The notes beneath the pieces are model-generated. The model was not told the origin of the DNA. It made no database searches and saw nothing but the letters and a program-made list of their open reading frames with translations. From the NCBI GenBank assembly GCA_947629605.1, contig CANREK010000186.1, positions 1 to 22,436 of the forward strand: DNA of 22,436 bases, written 5' to 3'. This DNA is from an uncultured Clostridia bacterium. Its GTDB lineage: Bacteria > Bacillota > Clostridia > Christensenellales > Borkfalkiaceae. Position 1 is the first letter of the stretch, and every line of letters starts with the position of its first letter. Made by a program: the position numbers and the translations under genes. Below are positions 7,901-19,900 of this stretch, piece by piece.

Positions 7901-10900
7901 CTTCGATCGCCTGACTACCATTTACCACAGCCTCGATTTCAACGCTCATGCCATAGCTTGTAGCATGCGTTTCGAGTTCTTTTATTGCGTCGAGCTGGGC
8001 AACACGGACTGCGAGCAATGCAAGCTGGTTGTCGAGTTCTGCGTTGAACTTCTCGATCGAATCGATATCCTTATCGTTCAATGCGGTGACGCCGGCCTCG
8101 ATGAGCTTTGTGATCTTGTCATCGCTCTCGTATTCGTCGGGAACGGCGTCTTTGAGCATCTCTCCCGCCTTTCCTTTCATGGCTACGAGTGCTGCCGCCA
8201 AATCCGACGCGACGTGGTCATCGATGTGCTGCTTGATTTGATCGACATAGCTGCGGATCGTCGCTTCATCGGCGGCGCTGTAAATGCCATCGATCGCATC
8301 ATTGATATGATATTTATGCGCCTCATCGTTGATGTCGACGCCGTTGCGGAGCGCATACGTCTTGATCTCGCTGATGGCCGATTCCATCGCCGCCTTCACG
8401 GCCGTGACCGTGCTCTGCACTTGATCGTAGAGAGCGGGAATCGCGTCAATGGAAGCAGCGTGTCTGAGAACTTCGATCTGCGCCAAGACGAGTTTGTGGG
8501 TTCCCGTGAAGTGGTTGTCAAGTTTTTCGGCCCAAGCCTTGAACTCATCGATCTTATCGTTGATCGCAGCTTGGAGGGCGTCGGAAGCGGCAGAGTTGAT
8601 CTTGCTCCTCACTTCGTTCAGTTTCGTCGTGATGCCTTCCGAATTCGTCGCCGTCCAGAGGGTGTCATGGATCCACTTGGTCCATGTCGTCTCGGAGACG
8701 ATGCCGGGAACGTTGGTCGTCAAGTCAATGCCGTGGGAAGTTGCATAGGCGGTTGCGGTGACTTCTGCGTTGTCGAGGTCGCTCTTGAACGCTGCGATCG
8801 CAAGGAGCGCAAGTTCGCGCTGCTGCGTCACGCTTTGAATGTCTTTTGCACCATCAATGTTCTTCGTGCCGTCGATCCATGCTTGGATCTTGGCGGTGGC
8901 CTTGAATCCGAGACCCTGCGCATAGGTATCGACCTCTCCGATCGCGTCGAATTTCGCGCAGAGGAGTTCGATCTTGCCTCTGGCCTCTTCAACGATCTTG
9001 TTGATATCGTCCAATGCCTTGGAAGGATTGGCCTTGATCACCTCATCGGTGATATCATTGATACTCTTAGTGGCTGCCGCGCGCAAGCTCGTGATGGAAT
9101 CGCCGTTGATCGTCTTGTTGACGTCATAGCCTTCGCCCATCTTTGTGACCTCTGCCAGCGCAGACGTTCTGCGGTTCTTAACAGCTTGCTCTTCGTTGTC
9201 CTTGACGTGAGCGTCGACGTGCTTCTTCACCGCTACAAGGTTCTTATCGAGTTCGTCCTTGTCCTTGGAACCGCGGAGCTGTGCGGCGAGATTCTTCTCA
9301 CAATCCTCATGACCGGGCTTGGGGTTGGTGAAGTCAACGCCCTTTTGAATGGCGTAGAGCTTGAACTCACTGACCGCGGCCTCGACTTGGTTATAGAAGG
9401 TTGTGACGTTCGCCTTTGCCGTTGCGAGTGCGGTATTGATGTCATCGATCGTCGATGCACCCTCAATGCTGGAAATACCGGTGTTGTACGCCTCGATGTT
9501 GTTCTCGCGGCCCGTTTCATCATTGATGGTGAAGCCAAGGCTTTCGGCGTGTTGTTTGAGTTCTGCCTTAGCGCTCGTCTTTCTGTTTGTGATGGCGGTG
9601 TCAAGCGCTGCCTTCACGTGATCATCGACATGTTTCTTGGCGGCGGTGAGTTGATCTTCGACCTCTTTATCGGTCTTGGCTTTGCGGATATTGCCGCTGT
9701 ATGTTGTATCACATGCATCGTGAGGCGCCTTGGTGAGGTCAATGCCCTGCGAGACCGCATAGACGTGGAATTGATTGACCGCGTCCTCGATCTTGTTGTA
9801 GAACGCCGTGACGTTGGCCATTGCCGTGGCGAGCGCTTCGTTCACAGCTTCCACGGAAGCCTTGGCACCGTTGATGGATGTGACGCCGTTCGTGTAGGCT
9901 TCGATGCTCTCCGTCCCTGCTGCGAAGTGGTAGCCGTCGGCATGGAGTTTGAGTTGTTCTACCGCTTTGATCTGCGCGATACGGGTGTCGATCTTGGCAA
10001 CAACTTCGAGCAAGGCTTTCTCCAAGGCCGCTCTCGTTGTGATGGCGCCGTCTCCGCCGATCGTTGTCACTGCGTTCGAAATAAGGCTCGACACTTCGCC
10101 GTCGGAAAGGAACGTTACGCCACCGTACGAGGTACCATATGTATTCGTGACATATTGTGTAAGATATGTTTCGATGTTCTTCTTTGCGGTTGCAACGGCA
10201 GCTGCCTCATCGGCCACCACAAGTTTATCGATTTCTTCCTTAGCTGTTTTGAGCTTAACGTTGTTGAGCTCGGTCTCGTCCGCCGCTGTGTACAGATCTG
10301 TAATCAACTCATTGATCTTGGCCGAGTGAGCGCCGTCGGGATCGATACCGCTGAGGAAGGCATAGAGACGGACTGCTTCGGCCGCGTTCTTCATCGCGTT
10401 GTAGAGGTTCTGCATCGCGTTTTGAGCGTTGGAGAGGCGGGTCGCGAGTTCGTCAAGGCTCTTCGCTTCGCCGATGTACTTGTTCTGAGCGTCAAACGTC
10501 TTGTGGCCCGTCGTGAAGTTCGAGTTGAGGTTTTCTGCCCACGTCTTGAACGAACCCTGCACCTCGGAGACAGCGCTCTTGAGAACACCCTCAACAGCCG
10601 TGTTGACTTGATTTTGGACTGCCGTAACCTTCCCTTCGACATCTGCCGTCTTGGTCGCCGACCAAATGGTTTCCTTGACGAAGGCGTCCCAAGTCTGTTT
10701 GGGCTCTTTGTCGGGAACATTCGCGCCGAGGTCGAAGCCGTTGGTCATGACGTACGAACGAGCGAGCGCCTCTGCGTCGACGAGGGCGTTGTAGAAGGTG
10801 GTGAGTTCGGACAGAGCAGTTGCGTATGCGTTGTTGACTTCGTCAATGTTCTCCTTTGCCTTGATCGTGGTCTTGTGGCCTTCGAGCACATCCGGCGTTG

Positions 10901-13900
10901 CGGTTTCGAGGAAGTGCTCTGCAACATAAGTATCGAGAGCTGCGCAAGCGTCGAGTTTGGCAACTTGGAGGTCGATGGCCTGTCTTGCCGTTTCAACGGC
11001 CGCGTTGACGGCTTCGATATTGCCCGCTACTGTGATTGCGTCATTCGCAGTGTTGCGTGCGCCCGTGATGACGTCATCGTCATTATACTTCGTACCCATG
11101 GCCGCGACTTCTGCCTTCGCGCTGTCTTTGCGGTTTTGAAGCGCCGCCGCCGCGTCAAGTCTGACGTGCTCGTCGACGTCATCTTTCGCCTTTTGCAGAT
11201 TTGTTGCAACATCATCCAATTTCTTGGTATTACGAATCAAGTCGGTGTATGTCTTTTGGCAATCGGTATGATCGGGGAAAGAGTGCAGGTAATCGATACC
11301 CTTGCTCGTGGCGTAGTACCCGTAATCTCTCACTGCGTCCTCAATGGCGTTGTGGAGCGCGGTGACAGCGGCCTTTGCCGTGGCGAGCGCTTCGTTGACG
11401 GCTTCGAGCGAACCCGTCGCCCCGTCGATACTAGCGATACCTTGATTATAGGGCTCGATATTGTTTGTATAGCCCGCCCCATCATCGATGGTGAAGCCGA
11501 GGCTTTCGGCAAGCTCTTTGAGCTCTGCCTTGGCGGTTTTCTGTCTGTTCTCGATCGCCTTTGCAAGGTCGGCGGAAGCGACGTGGGTGTCGATCGCCGC
11601 CTTTGCGGCACGGAGCGCTGCGTCAAGTGCGTGGTAGTCCTTTGCGGCATGGAGCTGCTTTTCGTAATAAACCTTATATGTCTCGGCTTGCTCCGGTGCG
11701 TTCACTGAATCGTAATCGGAGAAGCCTTGCGACGTAGCGTAAGCCTCAAAGTCCTCTACGTTTCTCATGATGGCATCGTGGAAGTTCTCGATCGCGACGA
11801 GCGCGGCCGCGCGTGCCACTTCTACGGCTTCCAACGTCGTTGCGGCGTCGACTGCCTTCTTGTATGTATCATACAGGGAGTCGTTCACGGTTGTGGTGAT
11901 ACCATACGTTGTGGCACGTTCTGCGAGCTCGGCGTCCGCCTTCATGATCGCAATGCGAACATCGATTTGGTTCACAACGTCAAGCATTGCCGCCTCTAAC
12001 TCGGCTCTGGTGTCAATATCCGCATTGCCGCCAATGTTCTTCACTGCGTTGTTAATGAGATCTGTGACCTTAGAATCTTTCAGATACGTCGTTTCACCGT
12101 CCGGTTTGTATGTATCTTTGACGTAATCTTCAAGATAATCTTTAACAAGAAGTTTTGCAGCGTTAACGGCGTCCTTTTCATCGCCTGTGACAAAGTCATT
12201 GATTTTGCCACGGATTTCCTCGATCTTATCGCTCACCGCTTTCTCGTCGGCGCATTGATAGATCTCCACAATGAAGCCGTCAATGTCGCCTTTATGGCCT
12301 TCCTCATCATCGGGGTTAATGCCGTTGATGAACGCATAGAGACGAACTGCTTCTTCCGCGTTCTTCATCGCATTGTAGAGATTCTGCACTGCGTTCTGCG
12401 CGTTGGAGAGACGGGAGGCAAGGTCGGTAAGATCGGTTGCACCGTTGATTGCCGTGACTTGATTCTTGATGAGATCGTGATCGTCATCGAAGTGCGTATT
12501 GAGTTGCGCCGCCCATGCCTTGAAGTTCGTCACGGCATTTGCCTTTTGCGCCGTGAGTTCTTCGCCGAACCATGTGTCGACAAGACCCTTAGCGGTGGTG
12601 ACATGCGTTTCGATATCATCGCTCTTGGTCGCCTTCCAAAGTTCCGCTTTGATTTGATCGCCGCGCGTATCCTTGGTGAGGTCGAGACCCTTGCCGGTGG
12701 CGTAGGAGCGCACGCGGGCCTCGGCGGCGAGGAGAGCGTTGTGGAAGTCGGTGAGTTCGGCAAGCGCCAGCCCGCGATACTCATTGACCTGCTCCACGCT
12801 CGTCGCGCCCTCGATCTGACCTACACGGTCAGTATAGACCTTGGGATCGGCGGTGAAGCGACCCGTCTTGAATTCTGTAAGATTCTTGATCGCGTCAAGT
12901 TTGGCAATGAGGAGATTGATCTTGGCCGTGTACTCTTCGACGACCTCGTTGACCTCGTCGATCGATTCGGCCTTGTCGATCTTACCCGTTGTCTCTGTCG
13001 TTGCCTCTGTGCGCAGTTCCGAAATGGATTTCTTGTCGGTGTCGTTGAGCTTTGTGTCAAGGTCATCGCGGCCTTCGCCCAACGCGTTGATTGCTTCTTT
13101 CGCGGTCTTTTTACGAGCGTTAAGTGCGTCGCCAACGTTCTTCTTTACAAGTTCATCGACTTCTGCCTGTGCGTCGGCAATCGCCTTCAAAATGCTGTCG
13201 GGGGTATCTTTGTCCGTACCTTCTACCTTGGCAGCTCTAATAGCTGCTATTTTCGCACTGATTTCGCTGACATCGATACCGTTGGAGACCGCATAGTTGG
13301 TGACGAGGACAACGGCATTTTCGATGGCGTTGTAGAACTTGGTGATGCTTTCTTTGGCCGTGGCGAGCGCCGCATTGACCTGTTCGAGCGTGGTGTTGTC
13401 GGCGCTGTCGATTGCAGTGATACCTTTGTTGTATGCGTCGATGTTATTCGTCGTCGTCTTATCGTCGATCGTGAAGCCAAGGCTTTCGGCGAATGTTTTG
13501 AGCTCAGTCTTTGCGCTGCCCTTGCGGTTCGTAACGGATTGTTTATAATCTTCCTTAACTTTATCATCGACCGCTTTTCTTGCCGCACTGAGCTTGGTAT
13601 CGATGTCGTGATAATTTTCTGCCGCACGGATATTCGTGCTGCATGTGTCGTCGAGATCTTTGTTGGTGACTTCGAGATCAAGACCCTGCGAAGCTGCGTA
13701 GAGCTGGAATTCGCGCACCGCCGCCTCAACGGAGTTGTTGAATGCCGTCATGGCATTCTGTGCCGCTGCCACAAGGACTGCGAGTTCGGCTTGCGACTTG
13801 GCACCCTTGATCGCGGTGACTTGCGCGTCGTAGATATCATGCCCTTCCTGGAAGTTCGTGTTGAGCGCCGACGCATATGTCGCAAATTTTCCAACCTCGT

Positions 13901-16900
13901 CGTCGATTGCAGTTTTAAGCTGCTGTTCTTGCTCTTGGTTGAGCACGGCGTTCATGTTCGCCTTGGCCGTTTCGAGGTGGGTGTTGATCTGCTGAACGCC
14001 CTGTACGCCGTCAACATAGTTGATTTCACCGATATGTTCTACTGCCTCATCACGGATCGCTGTGAGTTCTACAATGCCCTTATCTTCGCTATATTGCTGG
14101 CCGGCGGTGAGCGTGTTGTAGAAGGCTTGGATATTCTCCGTTGCGACTGTCTTAAATTCCGTGAAGGTGACGACCAGCCAATCGCCCGCGCCGTTGTCGG
14201 TGCGATAGCAGACACGGCTGTCGTTGTCTTTTGCCGGTGTCTGGTAAAGGGTGTCGGCTTTGAACTCCGTTGCCGAACGGCCAAAGAGAATGCCCGTCGC
14301 GCCCGCTTTGTCGCGAATGACATACTTGCCATCATCCAGCACCACGACCTTTTCGAGATCGAGGTCCTTGCTGGTCAACTTGCCATAGGCCGTTTTGCTG
14401 ATCGTGCCGCCCGAAAGGGTGAGCGCACCGCTCACATCCTGGGGCACCCTCTCTCCGCTGTAATTCATGACGTCGACATTGCCTTGGAATTCGCCGCCCG
14501 TGATGTTGAGATGAGGCGTGCTCGTGTCGCCGAGACCGTTATCGGTGAAGGCCAACACGTCCTTTTCAAACGTGCCGTTTGTGATCGTCAAATCACCAAA
14601 GGCATAGACGTTTGCTGTGAACGTGCCTTTTCTCACGATGAGGTTGCCCGCCGTGGGAACGCCGTCTACAACTTGATAATCGGAGAACACAATGTCATTG
14701 AACGTACCGTCGTTGATGGTCGCCGTTCCGAAGAGTTGCAGCTGGCCCTCGAACGTGCCGTTGTAAATGATGATCGTGGTATTGGGCTCGTTCTTGATTG
14801 CCGCAAGCTTGGGAGCATTGTTGTTTTGATAGGTACCACCGTAAATGGTGATGCCGGGAACTACACCGTCGGTTTCCTTGTTTGCAATGGTCGAAGAGGA
14901 CTTACCCTCGTTCGCTTCGCTGTTGATCGTGAACTCTGCATGCCCGTCGGCGGCGCCGAGGGTGAGGTTGCCGTGGTTCTCGATGACATAGTGGCCGCCC
15001 ATGCCCGTGATCGTTGCCTCTTTGTCGGAGAGAATGGTGAGCGAAGCGTTCTGCTCGACGAGAATGGTCGAGGCCTCGCCCGTGCCCGTAATGGTGTAGC
15101 CGTTGAGGTCGAGCGTGACGTTGTTGCCGCCACTCACGACGAGATTGCCCTTATAAGCGTCGAGGAGCGTCACGGTCTTGCCGTTTGCGGCGTTGATCGC
15201 CTCTTGCAGCGAAGTATAGCCGACACTGCCGACCATGGCGACGGGGCTCTGTCCGCCCGAGACGTAATTGTTGCCGTCATATACGGGGATATCTTTTTCT
15301 TCGGCGAAGTACGCCGCATTGGGAAGATTCTCCGCATTGGTAAAGGTGACAGTTTTGCCGTTGTCGGTATCGGGATCGATGGTGATCAAACCGTCGTAGA
15401 ATTCATCGCCGTCTTTGGAGCCGGTGATCTTGCCTTCGAACGTACCGCCCGTAATGGAAGCCTTGGGCGCATCATTGCCGAAGTCCTTCCTTACGCGGAC
15501 ATCTGCATGGAAGGTGCCGCCCTCAATGTTGAGTTCGTTGAAGCTGTAAACATTGGCATTGAACTCGCCGTCCTTGATCGTAAGGGTGCCCTTTGCCGTG
15601 TCTGTATAGTATTCGGAGAAGATAGGCGCGTTGAAGGTACCATTTTCGACAATGACATTGCCGTAGCCTTCGACTTGCCCGTCGAACACGCCGCCCTTGA
15701 TGGTCAAAGTTTTATCCGGTTCATTCTTGATTGCCGCAAGCAGGGGGCTGTTTTGGTTGTTGTAGGTACCGCCGTTGATGGTGAGCGTGCCTTGGTTATC
15801 TATGGTCGAGGAAGAGCCGCTTCCCACTGCGCTGTCGACTGTGAAGCCGCCCTTTGTTCCGTCCTCATTGCCGAACGTCAACGTACCATTGTTGAGAACG
15901 ACATAGTTGCCGCCCTTGCCTTCGATCTTGCCGGATTCGCCGACAATGGTGAGGCTGGCGCTTGTGTCAACCGTGAGAACGATTGCACTGCCGTCCCCTG
16001 TCAAGTTGTGACCGTTGAGGTCAAGGGTGACATTGGTGCCCGTAACGGTGACGGGACCCGTTGCGTCGCCCGCAAGGACAACGGTCTTGCCGTCTGCCGC
16101 GTTGAGAGCTTCTTGCAGGTCATCATACCCGACATTGCCGATATATGCGACAACTTTGTGGTCCGCGTCGCCCGAGACGTAGCCGCCGCCCTCTTTTGCG
16201 ACGGGATAGTCGGCGGGATCTGCAAAGTACGACGCATCGGGAAGGGTCGCGCCCTCCTTAAATGTAACGGACTTGCCGTTTTCGGTATCGGGATCGATCG
16301 TGACAGCACCCTCAATGACTTCCACTTTGCCATTATAAGCGCCGACTACACTCTCAAACGTGCCGCCTTTTACGGTAATGGAACAATTGCTGTCTTTATC
16401 CCTTCTGGCAAGAACGCCGTCCGCGAATTCACCGCCTTCGATCGTCACATCGCAGTACGAGTGGACTTGGCTGTTAAAGGTACCGTTCGTGATCGTGAGG
16501 CCGCCCGGTGCACCGTCTTTATCCGGAGAAGCGGAGACCACAGCATTGAATTCACCGCCGCTGATCTTGGCATTGCCGTACAAGCTGACATGTGCATTGA
16601 ACTTGCCGCTTTCGATATTGACTTCATCGTGGCCGTAAACCGTGCCGTTGAATTCGCCGCCCTTGATAGTGACAGCTTCCGTCCCCTCCGTCTCGTCATT
16701 TTTGTCGACTACGAGTGCGGGCGTATCGTCGCTCTGTTGGGCAAAAGTACCGCCGCTAATGGTGCCCTTGTTATAGAGCTGGACTTGTCTTTCGAATGTA
16801 GGCGTGCCCGAAATTTCAACTTCTTCATAGGAAACGACCAACGATTTGAATTCGCCGCCCTTGATTGTGAGCTTACCGCTCGTGTTGCCACCGACGGGGT

Positions 16901-19900
16901 TCGGGAGATGATTGCCGCCGTTGACGGGTTGTTCAAACGTACCGGCATTGATCGTGGCGTTGCCATAGGCAAGAACTGCATTACTAAACTTACCGCCGTT
17001 GATCGTGAGCGTTGCTTCGGATTCGTTCTTGACGGCGTTGCATTCATTTTCTTGGTTGAGTTGATACGCAACGTTATGATTGTATGTGCCGCTTTCAATG
17101 GTGAGGATGCTATGATTGTCGATCGTTGAAGCGGGGCCGCTGCCTTCGTTGGTGACGGTGAGATATTCGTCATTGCCGCCCTTGGCGCCAAGGGTGAGCG
17201 TGGCATTATTCAAAATCACATAGTACTTGCTGGAACCCGTGATCTTGCCGCCCGTCACGCTGCTAATGATCGTGAGGTTGGTGTTGCCCTCGATCGTGAG
17301 GGTAGCGTTTTCCGAATCGTCTGTACCCGTAATGGTGTGGCCGTTGAGGTCAAGGGTGAAAACGAAACTTCTGCTGATCGTAAAGTCGCCTACAAGATCG
17401 TCCACAAGGACAATGGTCTGCCGGTCGGTCACTGCCGCAACGGCGTCATTCAGGCTTGCATAGCCGACGCCGCCGATATAGGCCACGGCCGCCATTGTGC
17501 CGCCCGAGGTGTAACCGCTGCCCGTGGAAACGGGGATATCTTTGGGATCGGGGAAATACTTCAAATCGGGAAGCGTCGCATGGCTGTTGGTGAACTTGAC
17601 GCCCTCGCCGCCCTTTGCGGGCTCGATCGAGACTGCGCCCGCAACATAAGGATCGTCGGTACCCGTATAGGCGCGGACTGTCTTGTCGCCCTCGAACGTG
17701 CCGCCCGTGACGGTGACAGAGCCCGTGTTGTCGTTGTTTCTCATGGCGACGACATCTTCGGTGAAGGTACCGCCTTTGACCGTGAGTTCGCTGCTCGTTT
17801 GGATCTGATGGCTGAACGTGCCGCCTTCAATGGTGACGCCGTCCGTCACTCCGCTCTCGATGACGAGCGAGACGCCGTTGGCATCTTCCGTGCCGAACTT
17901 ACCGCCCGTGATCGTGCCCTTGTTGTAAAGGTGCATCTGTTTCTTGAATTCGGGTTCACCCGAGATGTCGACTTCGACAAAGGACTGAACCATTGTCTCG
18001 AACGTGCCGCCCTTGATGGTGAGCTTGCCGTTCGTGTTGACGCCCTCGGGATTCGGGAGATTGTTGCCGCCGCTGACGGTCTGCTTGAACGTACCGCCGT
18101 TGATCGTGGCGTTCCCGTAGGCGAGAACAACGCCGTCGAACGTGCCGCCGTTGATGGTGAGTGTTGCGTCCCCGCCCTCGTTCTTGACGGCATTGCAGCT
18201 CTTTGTAACGCCCTCTTCGGGCTTGTCGTGGTGGTTATAAGTGCCGCTCTCAATGGTGAGCGTGCCGAAGTTGTCGATCGTCGACGCGGGGCCGTCGCCC
18301 GTGTTCTCTACGGTGAGATAAGTGTCGTCGCCGCCCTTTTCGCCAAGCGTGACAGTGCCTTTCTTTACTTGAATGACGTAGTGCGTGCTGTCGCCCGTGA
18401 TCTTGCCGCCCGCCGCACTGCTCTTGATGGTAAGGTTGGCCCTCTCGTTGTCCACCGTAAGAACGATACCGCCGTTCGCGCCCGTCCAAGTGTGGCCGGC
18501 GAGATCGAGAATGATGTGTGCTTGTTCAACTGTTACATTCTCGTTGTTGACATTGTTTGTAAGCGTGATCGTGAGTGCGCCGCCGTCAACAGCAGCATAC
18601 TCAACCGCAAAGTCGATTGCCTTTTGGAGAGTTTCGAAGTATTCTTCATGTTCTCCCATATCGCCGTAAACGATCTTGGCGACCATGTCGTTCTTAGAAC
18701 CGACGGTGTATTCGCCGTCGTCGTTGATCTCGGGCACGGAATTGGGTGCGAAATATTCCTTTTCGGGAACGACTTCCGACGAGGTAAAGGTGATCTCCTT
18801 CCCCTCTTCGGCCTCGATTTTAAGACCGCTTTCCGCTGCCTGTTCGGGAGCAACTTTGCTTACGTTGCCGCCCTCTGCGGAGCCCGTCGCCGCATACACT
18901 TCACCTGCGTAGTTGCCGCCCTTGATATCTAACTTATTGCTTGACGAACCCGTTTCGGAGCATTGAATGACTTGGCCGTTGTAATTGCCGCCGTTGAGCG
19001 TCGCATTGCCCCAATTCTGAATGAGCTGCTGTTTCGACGTCTTTTCGGCGCCCGCGGGTGCCGTGCCGAGTTCGACATTTTCAATGGTGAGGCTGCCGTT
19101 CGACTTATTGACGATGATCGGCTGCTCGTGAGTTGCGGAAGTGTCCGTGTCCTTCGCCAAGACTTGCGCCTCGTTGATCGTGAGTGCGCCCGCGTTTTCG
19201 ATCGTGGGACCGACGTTTTCGCTGTGGGTGAAGGAGAGCTTTTCGGGATCGAGCGCCATGAGCGCAATTCCCGCCGCCGCATTGCCGATGACAACGGTGG
19301 CGCCGTTTTCGATTTCAAGCGCAGCCTTGCCCGCCGCCTTGTTATCCACCGTGCCCTTGCCGACAAAGGTCAATTTGCCGCTCTTGACCGTGATCGTATT
19401 ATCGCTGTCACTGCTGACGCTGTGGCCGTTCAAGTCAAGATTGAGCGTATAGTTATTTGCATTGCTTTCTGTATTTTCGTAGACAAACGGTGTTGTGCGA
19501 TCGCTTTGGAGAACGATCGTGAAATTGGAAGGATATACCGTCCAAACCGTCGTATTTTCGTGTTTTACATACGCAACTGCGCTTTCGAGCGTGTCGAATT
19601 TGAAAGTGACCGTATTGCCCAACCCGAAGAGGTTGACGAATTCGTCTAACGACGCTTCATACGCGTGCGCAATAGAATAAACACCCGTGCCGCTGTACTG
19701 CACGCCGTAGCCTTCTTTGAGATATACGCCAAACGGTGCAGACGTATAAGTGCCACCCGTTATGGTGATTTTGGAATTATGAACAGGGTTTTCGAGTGCA
19801 ATATTTTCATTTGTACCGATATATCCGCCGACCTTGGTATAGGTGCCGCCGGTGATTGTCGTATCGCCGCCCGCTTCCGCAGACTCGATCTCGCTTTCTG

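Noticed and set aside
4812..11708. A 2,298-codon open frame on the plus strand opposite the giant gene
   Set aside because: Its triplets are in register with the giant gene's codons, so each is the exact reverse complement of a sense codon. Stops appear only where the sense gene uses TTA, CTA or TCA, which it rarely does. The product has no signal, domain or ribosome site, and its Cys/Arg/Gly-rich repeats mirror the Ala- and Thr-rich sense repeats.
12255..17129. A second long plus-strand open frame (1,624 codons) opposite the giant gene
   Set aside because: It has the same in-register codon-bias shadow. It crosses the boundary between the helical and beta-helix regions with no logic of its own.
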